A DNA stretch of 64,000 bases, taken from Dillenia suffruticosa. Its lineage: Eukaryota; Streptophyta; Magnoliopsida; Dilleniales; Dilleniaceae. The DNA lies in contig JAVTVX010000010.1 of the NCBI GenBank assembly GCA_033439265.1, positions 16,027,490 to 16,091,489 on the forward strand, written 5' to 3'. The notes below the pieces were generated by a model that saw only the letters and a list, made by a program, of their open reading frames with translations, searched no databases and was not told where the DNA came from. A program made the position numbers and the translations under genes. Every line of letters starts with the position of its first letter. The first letter of the stretch is position 1. Positions 1 through 10,563 of this stretch are shown in pieces.

Positions 1-844
1 TGTTTAGATTACCATTATATATACCACTTATCCATTATTTAGATATCCAATATATAAGCAATGCAACTTGTGGATCATAATACCAACGACATGTGAGTTT
101 ATTGGCATAACATTAGATTTTTTTAATCAGTTTTTAGAATGAAAAAATATGCACCAGGAGAATCAGCCTCTAAATTGGACTCTACAACTATTCGAACCAG
201 ATTAGTTGAATTTTCAGATACCGATGGTCAAGTAAAAAAAAATAAAAAATTAAAACTTGTGGAGTATAATTTTGTCACATTAATAAATGGTACACTACTA
301 GAAGAAAGGCAATAAACAATCTGTTGGCCATGATATTCATAGTGGGAGTTTAGTGGGAATATTTCAAGTCAAGTGATGCGATTAAAATCGAATCCACCAA
401 TCCAAAAAAGATTTAGACTTCCTTTAACATAGTTATTCTCTGATGGCCTCTAACCATACTAAGGGAGATGCTTCAGCTAGACGCACGAGACTTTCTTCAT
501 CAATCCATTTCTTGGATTCCCCACCAGCACAATTACAAGGAGATGGAATCTACTCGGCGGGAGATATCTTCCTGAAGCTCTCTACTAATGAAAAGCAGAT
601 TAGAATTTTAGGATTTATACGCACAAGTAACAGGAGAGGACCACCAACTCCCTTGTAGACCCTTGGGATCAATCCCAAGGTGAAGCCAGAAATTTATCAT
701 AGGGGGACAAAATCAACATATACATTTGAGTTATAATTTGATAAGACAGAGAATTATAATTTTTAAAGGGACAAACCACATCCAAATTTTAATTTTTTAA
801 AATTATATACAAAATTTTTTCCTCAAATATTAGGGGGATGGTTA

Positions 845-879
845 CCCCTCCCCCCCCCCCCCTAAGGCGGGGGGAGAGG
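845..879. repeat. Poly-C run followed by G-rich arm (hairpin-forming)
   Basis: A run of about 15 C residues is followed after a few bases by a G-rich run, so the two can pair as a short hairpin. The same structure occurs in the duplicate copy at 12336-12370 with a slightly different run length. Confidence 0.8.
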
Positions 880-1074
880 GCCTGTGTATCAGCTTTAAAC
901 CAACAAAAACTCCCATCCAAGTCTAAGCCTAATATAATGTTTGGTGGTGTATCATTGCCACTTTTAAGTTCCTAAGAACAAGTTCCAAACACTGAAGACC
1001 CAACATAAGCAACATAAAAGACTACTTAATTATATCTGCAAACTCTATGCTTTCTCACCGCTAAAAATTTAACA

Positions 1075-1257
1075 TCATTGCTTGTAGTTGGTAGCAAGCA
1101 GTTTTGAGAAGTCGGTGTATTCATCAGTGCCTATGAGGGAAAAAATCATTGCCAAATTGAATACTGAAACAGTCATCATGGTCTCAGAAGAAAGTGAAAT
1201 ACTACTATGGGGATACCATCTCATAAGAATCATGCCATATATAACTAAAGTAGTCAC
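1075..1257 (-). other. Open frame inside NPF intron 3 copy, unrecognised
   Basis: A 60-codon open frame on the minus strand sits in the third intron of the recombinant NPF copy, and its twin is at 12737-12543. The encoded stretch contains YGMILMRWYPHS and VSVFNLAMIFSLIG and is preceded by a plausible acceptor (TTAG). It could be an alternative terminal exon or a degraded fragment of another membrane-protein gene. A weak resemblance to a mitochondrial pyruvate carrier was considered but is not convincing. No function is assigned. Confidence 0.2.
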
Positions 1258-1927
1258 TAATCTTTAACAACTCTAAATAATGCTCATTTTATTGAAGCAA
1301 CCAATAAGATGTCAATAATAATAATAATAATTTGTACCTGAAGCTTTTTGAAGGCGCTCCATTCATCTTTGTCGCTGCTCCATCATGACTGCAGTAATAG
1401 TCTTCAATTCTTTTGGAAAGAGGAACCTTCATTTTTCTAATGGTTGCAACAAAAACACGAGCTAGATCCAGAAATGGACTCCCTTGTGGCTTAATGTGGC
1501 AACAAAACCGGTTTCCAAATAAGAAAATAGCTAGAGTAATCGCATTAACGACCAAACATATCCCGAAACCCCATCTCCAACTCACATTATCCTCTATGTA
1601 GACAACTGCAGTACCACTCAACATAACAAAGAAGTACATAGTGAAGAAATACCAATAAAGAAGATCTCCTGATCCTCTGTCTTATTGAATTGGTTAGCTC
1701 CCATGGTTCCTATAATGAAGCGTGTACCTCCTATCCCAATCGTTGAAAGTACTGTCGCCAGATATAGGACACTGAGTTGTGTTTTGGATGGGCTAGGGCA
1801 CATGCTTGAACCCTTTTCACAGTGTTGAGGCCTCAAGGAGTCGAGCCACACAATCAAGTTGAACAATGAGAGTCCCTACAAGTGCATGCTATATAATAGC
1901 AGTAGTAGCAGATATTGAAAAAAAAAA

Positions 1928-1928
<1 letters not shown>

Positions 1929-1958
<30 letters not shown>

Positions 1959-2011
1959 AAGAAGAAGAGGCAGAAGAGGAATAAGAAGAAGAAGAAGAAG
2001 AAGAAGAAGAA
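1929..2011. repeat. (GAA)n microsatellite, interrupted, NPF intron 2
   Basis: Two GAA blocks are separated by a short GAGGCAGAAGAGG-like interruption. On the coding (minus) strand this is a long TTC pyrimidine tract inside intron 2. The twin at 13411-13490 has the same interruption with different repeat numbers. Confidence 0.95.
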
Positions 2012-3160
2012 TCTACCAGTATACAGATACAAGAGGAAGTTGCGACGACCAAATAGCATCCTGACAAGGTGTCTGCGATGATTGCACCCACAACTGGAAA
2101 TAGGCTCATATACCCTTAGAATATGGACAAATGTTCAACTGTAATAGACCAAGAAAACGGGGGATGCCTAATCTTTGATTCATATTTTCAGTATATTCCT
2201 GCTGAATAATTGTGGATACAAGTTATTTTTCAAAATATATTTATCTTGTTCTATGCATAAAAAACGAATATCATTCCTAAAAATATATTCATAAAATATT
2301 TGCGTCTTTAACTATCAACACAAGAAAAAAAGGTAAACAAGAGTATTCTATAAATTGGAGATGACGGGTATTAAAAAAAAATCAAAATAAGAGATATAAT
2401 GGGTATCGAGATTTACAATATGATAAATTAAAAAAATCCTAACACCTAAATCTTAAAAATTGAATTGTATTTGTCATGAAAAGTTTATACTTCCAAATAT
2501 TTAGCACTATTATTTTTTGGGAATTATGGGAAAAAATTAAAAAAAATAAAGAAAAGTCGAAATTCTTAAGTTACTCACCCGTGAATATTGAAGACTTTTT
2601 TGAAAGAAAAAGATTAAATTACATATGAAGGTAAAATGGCCAAGTGATTTGATGCAAGGCAGGAACTAGATATTTAATAGATAGGGTAGGCAAGCAAAGC
2701 ATATTTACTAAGAAAAATAATATACCAGGAGAGAAATGCAGCAAGAAATAGACACGACAAGATAGCAGCCAAAGAGCGAGTCGGCAATTATTGCTCCGAC
2801 GACGGGAACGAGACTCCAGGTTCCGCTGACGATGTTAGTTATCTGAGTTGCATCGATGCTCTTCACATTGAATTCTTCAATCAGATACACTGGCAAGTTC
2901 CACATCCATCCTCCTCCACACAACGACAACGCTGCCACCGTCGCTGCTTGCAAAAATTCACAAGAGAAACAATAAGGATGAATCTGATTTTACATAAGTA
3001 ATATGAACAAAATCTGCAGTTTTATATATTTTTTTTCCCATTAAGAGGAGGCCCCTTGAATCTTGTTGAAAATAAGTATAACCGGAAATAAAAGGTCTTG
3101 CCACGTCCCAGTGACACTGCATGAAATCCCCTTTCCCCAGTTTCACTTTTGTTTGAGAAA

Positions 3161-3176
3161 GAGAGAGAGAGAGAGA
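3161..3176. repeat. (GA)n directly after NPF exon 1 donor
   Basis: A short GA repeat lies in intron 1 a few bases beyond the exon 1 donor at 3182/3181. It corresponds in position to longer repeats in the other two NPF copies. Confidence 0.85.
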
Positions 3177-3559
3177 TAGACCTGTGATGATGGGGAAGGT
3201 GATCCAACCACCGCGTTTGAGGGTTCTTGGGGCTTCTGCAACAGAGAGCGCGGTTTCCATTTTGCTTAAACCAAAACTTCTCTCCTGGCAAGTGTGCAGT
3301 ACTCCGGTTTCTATGCCATCTTTGACTGCCTACACTCCCACTTACTATACGGTGGAGATGTGCTTATGTATGGATAGAGTCCAGTTGTGCCCATTGTGTT
3401 CAAAATATGACCCCACCACACTTATCAAATGATGGAGATGTGCTTTCGGAGAGAGTGCAATTGTGAAATTATTGTGGCCATTGTCTTCAAAACCCCACCA
3501 TTTATTTCACCAATTTGTTTTCTTTTCATCCTGTGATTGCAAGCTTCACACGTGTTTTA

Positions 3560-5539
3560 TTTATTTATTTATTTTTTTGAGCTGTGTCAATAATTTTCTA
3601 ACGTAAACAAATAAGAAAAGAAGGATCATCTGTTGCCATCTCGTTGGATTTTATTTCCATTTTTATTTTCATCGATTAATTTAGTGTTATTATTTGGCTT
3701 GATATGTTTCTTATTTCTAACTTGTCTGTAGTGAGCGTGTGTGTAAAACTAGAAATTTATTTTAGTAAATAAAATATATTATAATTTTTTAATAATGAAT
3801 AATATTTAAAAAAAATAACAATATTTTTATATAATATTGTCAAAATTTTAAATTTCAGCCACCTAGTAAGTGGAACATTTAAATTATGTAAACATATTTA
3901 GTTCATATAAAATAAAATAGTAAAGTTAAGAATAATACCAGTGGGGAAAAATAATTATATACGAACAAATGATTTGACATCTACTATTGATTCATATGAT
4001 ACACAGCTATACAGTTAATATTCTTATGATTTTGGCTTCTCTGGCTGTGGCTAAATACATGATGGGACAAGCATCTCTTCTAATACCCAACTGGGGCTGA
4101 TATTAGGGTCAAATTGGGGCATAAATCTTGGGTCAGAATCTAGCCCTGGTTAGGTTATGCCTAGATTTATAGGGTACAATTTAAAGGAATAGTATGTTTT
4201 TGTTTGGATGTTTACGATAGAGTATGCCTCTTGGATCAAAAAATTAGAGAAAAAAAAAATCCCTAAATGAAAGAAAATGGGTGTCATGTTAACCTCAATA
4301 GCCCCTAATATAAATCCCAAGAACCGCGCCCCTGGCTATGGAACATTGTTCGAGCCTTTCAACATTTCATGACCTTGAAAATGTCCCAATTCCAAAAGCC
4401 GACTTGTCTTCGTCTATCGTAATAGGGAGCACATATCGTGGTTCCATGTATCCTTCCTAGCTCCAACCCGAACAAAGTCAAGTATTCAATAGAGTGATCG
4501 ACACTTACAGACCGAAAGGGACGCGGCGGCTGCTTTTCTCATATTTTCTTCCTAGAATGCACTGTGTTGTCTATTTTCTACGTTAATAGAAAATGATATA
4601 AAATATAAAATCTTAATAATCTATTTTAATAAAATATTATAATAAATTAAAAATAATAAAATATATATTAAATATTTTTAAAATCATATCAATTATCAAT
4701 TTATTTTAATATATAATATTTTTAATAATTAATTTAATTTTGATACATAATAATTTTTAATAACCACATGTATTTTCTTCTCCTTATCCTTTCAAGGATT
4801 TATCATTCGGTCACCACCGTAGTTGTAGGCCTACCGATATAACATGATATTCAAATGTGGTGGTGTTGGTTTTGATTAACGGGGGTAGGCAATTCTTTGG
4901 GGGTTTGAATGAAGTGTAGGACGTTGACATACATGTCTTGTTCTTAAGTTGAGATTTGGAGTGAGCTTCATTTAACTTATGTAATTTCTTAGATCAACAT
5001 TTGTTCCAACTTTTGTTTTATACTTTTTATATTTTTAATTAAAATTATATGAATTTTTAATATATTTTTATTAATTATTGCTTTATGGTTTCCCAAAAAA
5101 AAAAAAAAAATTCCTTAACTCCACCGCTGAACATACTTATCTGAATATAAATAATACAAGTGAGTTTTTCTCATATACTTCTTTACATGCTCTTAATTCT
5201 CAGTCCAAGGATTGAATAGATTACGTTAAAGAAGACCACAGAGCACGTCCCTTGGTCATGATCATGATCATGATCATGAGATCTGATCCAAAATTTTCGG
5301 AGATGCTCTGCGCTTTTTTCCAATGTCATTATAATCTTCTTTCGTATACGATTCACAATTAAACTGCAACAACAAACAAACTTATATATATTTAAATGCA
5401 TGAGGAGATTTTCACACTTGGGGTAGCCCTATAAATATTATTGTACCATCAACCTATACATAAAGCCCCTGTAGTATAATACGATTCAAAATCACTAATA
5501 CGATACTTAAACCATATCAATTTGTAGACGTGGCATCAA
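3560..5539. other. Intergenic region downstream of the NPF gene at 9501-5540
   Basis: No coding exon was recognised on either strand. The sequence is AT-rich (especially 3.7-3.95 and 4.6-4.75 kb), with a poly-A tract near 5094-5110 and an ATGATC array at 5256-5279. Similarity to the 8.6-9.78 kb region ends near 3560, which marks the left-hand limit of the duplicated NPF promoter region. Confidence 0.6.
5256..5279. repeat. Self-complementary (ATGATC)n array
   Basis: Four tandem copies of a six-base unit that is itself nearly palindromic, so the whole stretch can fold on itself. It lies about 260 bp beyond the stop codon of the NPF gene, possibly in its 3' transcribed flank. No role is inferred. 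Confidence 0.8.
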
Positions 5540-8500
5540 TTAAGGATTACAATATTTATGCCATCTTGCGCACACAACAAAGTACCCAAAATTAATTGCC
5601 GCAATTGCCGTAAGTAACCAATACGCATTGTCCAGTCTCCCATCGTTGATGTTATCCGGTAACCACCCAGTAACTCTCCTAACAAGGTCAACCAAGGCCG
5701 TGCTCAAATAAAACCCGATCGCAACTAGCACTGAAATCATGGCCGTCGATGTGCCCTTTAGTGACGCAGGAAATTCTTGATAATACAAAGAAACTTGTCC
5801 TGGAAAATGAAATGCCTCTCCAACTCCAACCAAAGCAAGCTGAGGAAACAACCAAGCAGCCAACATCGGCACTACCATGTTAGCTTGAACATTGTGTGAA
5901 TGTGCAACGTTGAGCCTTTTGGTCTCTACCAGGCCAGAAACTGCCATTGCTAGGAGGTTCAAAACGTGGCCTACTCCAATGCGTTGGACAAGGGTCGGTG
6001 ACAGACCAGTCAGCTTCTGCCACGCCGGGCAGAGAACACGGTCGACGATGGCGAGAGTGACTGCCGTGGAGATTAGCACGATAACTATCATGGACCCGGC
6101 CGGGATTTTTAAATGGGGACCAAGGTGTCGGTCCATGGACAGAGCTTGGAGGATGGTTAAGTTGCTTTGGATTCCAATGGTGGCGCTCAGAAAAATGCCG
6201 CTTGACCAGAGTGGAAAAATTCTAAGCAGTGATTTGAGGTCCTCTACTTGTTGGACTGTGCATAGACTCCATGGCTTTGCAATTGAACCGTCTGGGTTGG
6301 TGTCTCCCGGCGTTTTAAGTGCTGCTCTATTCAGGAACCTGCAGGAATATGGACCCGGTTTATTGATTACGCAAGATTTCATTCCACTCTTACATGGACT
6401 CAAAGAATTAGAAAACAAAATAATTGAATTTCTTTGCTCATCGAAAATTGAACAGAATCTTCAGAAAGAGAACATTAATTAAAAAAAAAAAAAAAAACAA
6501 ATTGAAACAACTTTTGATAGATTAATTTTTATCCTTTTTATAATTAATTTTCTTAATTCAAAAAATTGTAGATACTCCTTGACCAATTGGCATCAACATA
6601 CACTTACCTGGTCCAAAACATATTAAATCTCTAAATTAAAATTTGATTTTGAATTTTAAAAGTAAAAAAAATTACGTTAGAAAGAATTTTTCATGACGAG
6701 TCTGTTAGCAACTCAATTGAATTCAGATACCGAATGTTTTGAAAAGAAAAGGGGTTGGCTTACGGCATCTGCTGGACCAGCCAGTCGAAAGCCCATAAAC
6801 TACAGGCCATTGACCTAGCAATGGCACGTAGGAATAGGTCCCCATCGTAAACTACCCCATTTCCAATAAGAAGGCCCATCACTATAATTGAGCGGAAGAA
6901 AAAGCTACCAATTAAAATAGAAATTCAAATCCACCCGAGATTGAGTTCTCACTCTATCCACCGTTCTTTTACCGCATGGAAGAAATGAAACAGTACGCTT
7001 CCATCTGCCGACACTGTCCCCTCAATCCTTCCATCCATCATTCCACTGGGGACAAGCGTTCTATTGAAAGTGGGGTTTCCCCACCAAATCTGTGAACGGA
7101 ATGAAAAGAAAGGAAGATTGTCCCATCAAAAGAAATCACCAGGGATCCAATTCCAAGCCATTTTTTTTTTGGTTGATATTCCAAGCCATATCTAATGATG
7201 AGAGGTCACGCTTGCGTATGACGGACATCTAACCTTGGAGTTCCCTACCTGGACAATGGGAGATGCCTTTCTGGCAGAATTTTCATTATTATTACATAAA
7301 GAAAAGAAGGCCTTTTAGCCTTACCTCTTTTTTATAATTTTCATTTTATAACGCGAGAATTTTTTAATATTTGAAAATACGCTACCCTTTATTGGTAGAG
7401 TCCAGTGTTCCTTGAAAATAGCCATTAAAAAGGGCTATGTATCATGACCCTTTTAAGATGCTTTCCTAACAAGAAAAATCATGTGAATGTCAAATGGGTG
7501 ATCAGTAGGCACGTGACGGTCCCTATCTCTTCGTCTTCATAATTCATGGAAAAATGGACAACCAAAATAAATAAATAAATAAATAAAAATCATTAAACTA
7601 AACTAACCCTTCGAGAAGGCAAGTGGTCCAATTCCTTCACCGCTAAAACACTCTTATACCTAAGACACTATTGGTGCCAAATGGTGACCACTTTCGCTCG
7701 CTTTGCCCAAGTGCCTTTAAATTGTTTTGCTGGATTATGTCTCAATTATTCGAGTTATTAAAGATATATCTACGTATATATATATATATATCAACTCTTG
7801 ACAGATCGACATTTCACGATGTTCTTGATGATAGTAATAATATCGATTATTTCAATTTTTTATCATTAAAAAAATAATGTAAATTTTTTTTCCTCACAAT
7901 CATGAGGTCTTAAAATTTCAATGATTTCTCCTCTTAAAACAATGATTTTTCCCTTATTGAAAATCCAAAAGAAAATCCTAGTAATACCGTTGTGTAACTA
8001 AATTAGGTCATGCTAATGCATACCTGAAGCTTTTCGAAGGTGCTTTTTCCATAGCATCCACGGCCTCGGAAGCCTCGTCCTGTCCCTGGTAATAGTACTC
8101 TTCCTTTATCGAAGAAAAGGGGACTTTCCATTTTCGGACAGTTGCAACTAAAACGCGAGCCAAGCCGGTGAACGGACTACCTTGCGGCTTAACGTGATGG
8201 TAAAAACGGGTTCCACTTAAGAAAATAGCCAAGCCAATGAGATTAGAGAGGGCGCACAAGCCGAATCCCAAAACCCAGCTGACATTATCTTCAACGTAGA
8301 CCAAGGCCGTGGCGCTTACTACTGAAGTAACGTACAATGTGAAGAAATACCAGTTGAAAAAAATCTCTTGGTCTATTGGCTTGTCGAATTGATCGGCTCC
8401 CATGGTGGCTATGGTGAAACGGGTGCCACCCAGCCCAGTAGCGGCCAGAGCGATTCCCATGAAGAGGACCGCGTATTGTATTTTTGATGGACGGGTGCAG

Positions 8501-9379
8501 GAGGTTGATCCAGTGTCGCAAGGTGGAGGCCTAAGAGACTTTAAAGCAGCCGTTAAAGTTATGAGTAACGTGCCCTGCAAATTTGAAGGTGATTCGGGTC
8601 ATATACCGTTAAAGACAAATGTTCCAACTGTAATGCACCAAGAAAAAGGAAAAACCCTTAAAATCTTTAATTCATATTTTTAGTATATTCATTGTGGATA
8701 TGAGTTATTTTGTAAAAGATATTGATCATGTTTTGTGCATTAAAAAAAATTAATGAGGGTTATTCTATAAATGGGAAATGACAGGTATTTATTAAAAAAA
8801 AAATTCAAAATAAGAGAGATAATGGGTATGAATATTTACCAGATAATAAAAATTCTTAAGTTACTCACACAAATTGCATATGAGGGTAAAATGGCCAAAA
8901 CAACAAATTTAGTAGGTAGGCAGGTTGGTTAAGAAAAATAACATACCAACAGAGAAATGCAGGAAGAAATAGAGACGACAAAATAGCAACCAAACATGGA
9001 GTCCGCAATTATCGCTCCGAGGACGGGAATGAGATTCCAGGTTCCGTTGACGATGTTAGTTATCTGAGTTGCGTCGATGCTGTTCACGTTGAACTCTTCA
9101 ATCAGATACACTAGCAAGTTTGATATCCATCCTCCTGCACACAACGTCAACCCTGCCACCGTCGCTGCTTGCAAAAATTCACAAGAGAAACAATGAGGGG
9201 ATCAATCTTATTTTACACAAATAATATGACCAAAATTTGCAGTTTTATGTATATATATATTTTTTTTCATTAAGAGGAGGCCCTTGAATCTAGTTGAAAA
9301 TAAGTATAAACGGAAATAAAAGGTCTTGCCACGTCCCAGAGACACTGCATGAAATCCCCTTTCCCCAGTTTCACATTTG

Positions 9380-9423
<44 letters not shown>

Positions 9424-9501
9424 GATGATGGGGAAGGTGATCCAACCACCGCCGCGTGTGAGGGCTCTTGGGGCTTCTGCATCAGAGAGCGTGGTTTCCA
9501 T
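5540..9501 (-). CDS. NPF2-type (NAXT-like) nitrate/peptide family transporter
   Basis: Predicted 550-aa plasma-membrane transporter of the NRT1/PTR family, built from four exons: 9501-9420, 9167-8947, 8574-8024 and 6338-5540. The four lengths sum to 1653 nt, all junctions are GT-AG, and phases match. The N-terminus METTLSDAEA leads into GGWITFPIIT. Exon 2 carries LLVYLIEEFNV and TQITNIVNG. Exon 3 has SLRPPPC, GGTRFTIATMGADQF, FFNWYFF and YVEDNVSWVLGFG. Exon 4 has RFLNRAAL, WRLC-like WSLCTVQQVEDLK, LTILQALSMDRHLG, FKIPAG and GEAFHFPGQVSLYYQEFP. The pattern matches the NPF2.1-2.7 (NAXT1) clade, whose best-known member exports nitrate from roots. The usual ExxE[RK] proton-coupling motif of helix 1 is absent (CAGGW stands there), as is known for that clade. 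Transport substrate is inferred, not seen. It belongs to a tandem cluster with the genes on both sides. Confidence 0.92.
9384..9418. repeat. (GA)n at exon 1 donor of the NPF gene
   Basis: About 17 GA units start at the exon 1 donor (9420/9419), so intron 1 begins GTCTCTCT on the coding strand. The same arrangement is seen in the other NPF copies. Confidence 0.95.
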
Positions 9502-9779
9502 TTTGCTTAAACCAAAACTTCTCTCCTGGCCAGAGTGTAGTAATCCGGTTTCTATGCCATCTTTTGACTGCCTACACTCCCACTTATACCATGTGGTGCA
9601 GATGTGCTTATTTATGGATAGAGTCCAGTTGTGCCCAAAATATGACCCCACCATACCTACCAAATAGTGGAGATGTGCTTTCGGGGAGGGTGCCCATTGT
9701 CTTCGAAATATGACCCCACCATTTATTTCACCAATTTTGTTTTCTCTTGACGCTGTGATTGCAAGCTTCATACGTTTTT

Positions 9780-10379
9780 ATTTTGGGACATTGCATTTAA
9801 CAGCATGATATTAATGACAAAATAAGTATCTTGTCTCCATCTGAACTTTGTTAAACGTAAAATATCATTTGTCTGTGGTGTAAGGTCAATTTTTACCCTC
9901 TATATCTAATACAATATTATGTATTAAACTTAAACTCATTATTAAAAATATTATTTCATTAAAATAAATTAATTATTAGTTCAGTTTTAAGAATATCTAA
10001 TCTTTTATTATTATATTTCTATATTTATAATAATAAATTTTTTATATACATCAAATCTATTATAATATTTTATTCAAATATAAATTATTAAAATTTCATA
10101 TTTTATATGATTTTTTATATTTAAATTTATTTTATTCCGGATATTTATCGATCGATCTCAAAAGCAGAGGAGGGCGGGCGGCACACAGGAAAACAAAGGG
10201 CCTAGAATCTTTTGACAATTTTTCAACTCACATGCTGCACGTGTCTTTTTTAAATTAAAATAAGCTGCCAATCCAACACAGACAGACAAGCGCAATAATA
10301 CACAAAATAAATTTATGTATAGATTCATTTAATAAATAGAAAATAAAAATCTCACAATCACATATTTAGTATACTGCAC

Positions 10380-10410
<31 letters not shown>

Positions 10411-10563
10411 TTACAATATACTGCACTTCTTTAGTACACAAAGGTGTAGGCCATTTGTAGTAGGAAAATTTGGTATTTCCTTTTTTGATGACCATGGGAA
10501 CCGATACTCACCATACACTTGGTAAACTTATGGAGTTTGTGCAGCATCCCACAGACTTGGGCC
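9780..10563. other. Intergenic spacer between two NPF genes
   Basis: AT-rich spacer without recognisable genes. It should contain the promoter of the gene at 9501-5540 and the 3' flank of the gene at 13910-10564. A T-run at about 10381-10403 is the only notable structure. The spacer is under 1.1 kb from start codon to the neighbouring stop codon. Confidence 0.6.

Larger units (their letters stand above)
1..2106. repeat. Segmental direct duplication, copy 1 (partner 11476-13586)
   Basis: The first 2.1 kb of the window is a near-identical direct copy of 11476-13586, about 11.47 kb away. It carries the 3' part of an NPF transporter gene: the end of exon 2, intron 2 with a (GAA)n tract, exon 3 and most of intron 3. 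The similarity stops sharply at 2106, inside exon 2. Its left end lies outside the window. Differences are scattered substitutions and small indels, so the duplication looks young relative to the gene family. Confidence 0.93.
1338..3260 (-). pseudogene. Recombinant NPF2-type transporter pseudogene, 3' end off window
   Basis: Exon 1 (3260-3182, starting METALSVAEA) and exon 2 (2946-2726) are full-length and match the corresponding exons of the NPF gene at 9501-5540, including the TFPIIT end and IEEFNV motif. Intron 2 then runs to 2107, where the sequence switches inside exon 2 of the other NPF type (a remnant at 2106-2017 ending in CILV), followed by exon 3 (1875-1338) of that second type. Both splice junctions are in phase 0, so exon 2 could in principle be joined to the foreign exon 3. 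However, exon 3 has 538 nt instead of the 539 in its intact twin, because one base is missing near 1655, which shifts the frame. The last exon would lie left of the window. It is probably a non-functional product of unequal recombination. An expressed truncated protein cannot be excluded. Confidence 0.8.

Noticed and set aside
443-658. 71-codon plus-strand open frame conserved at 11934-12149
   Set aside because: Its conservation is explained by the 2.1-kb duplication. The few differences change amino acids and it lies in an NPF intron on the opposite strand, with no recognisable domain.
1866-2081. Plus-strand frame rich in lysine and minus-strand frame rich in serine
   Set aside because: Both are translations of the GAA/TTC microsatellite.
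5892-6482. 196-codon plus-strand open frame
   Set aside because: It is antisense to exon 4 of the NPF gene and has no independent family signature. The same holds for 10958-11482 against the other NPF gene.
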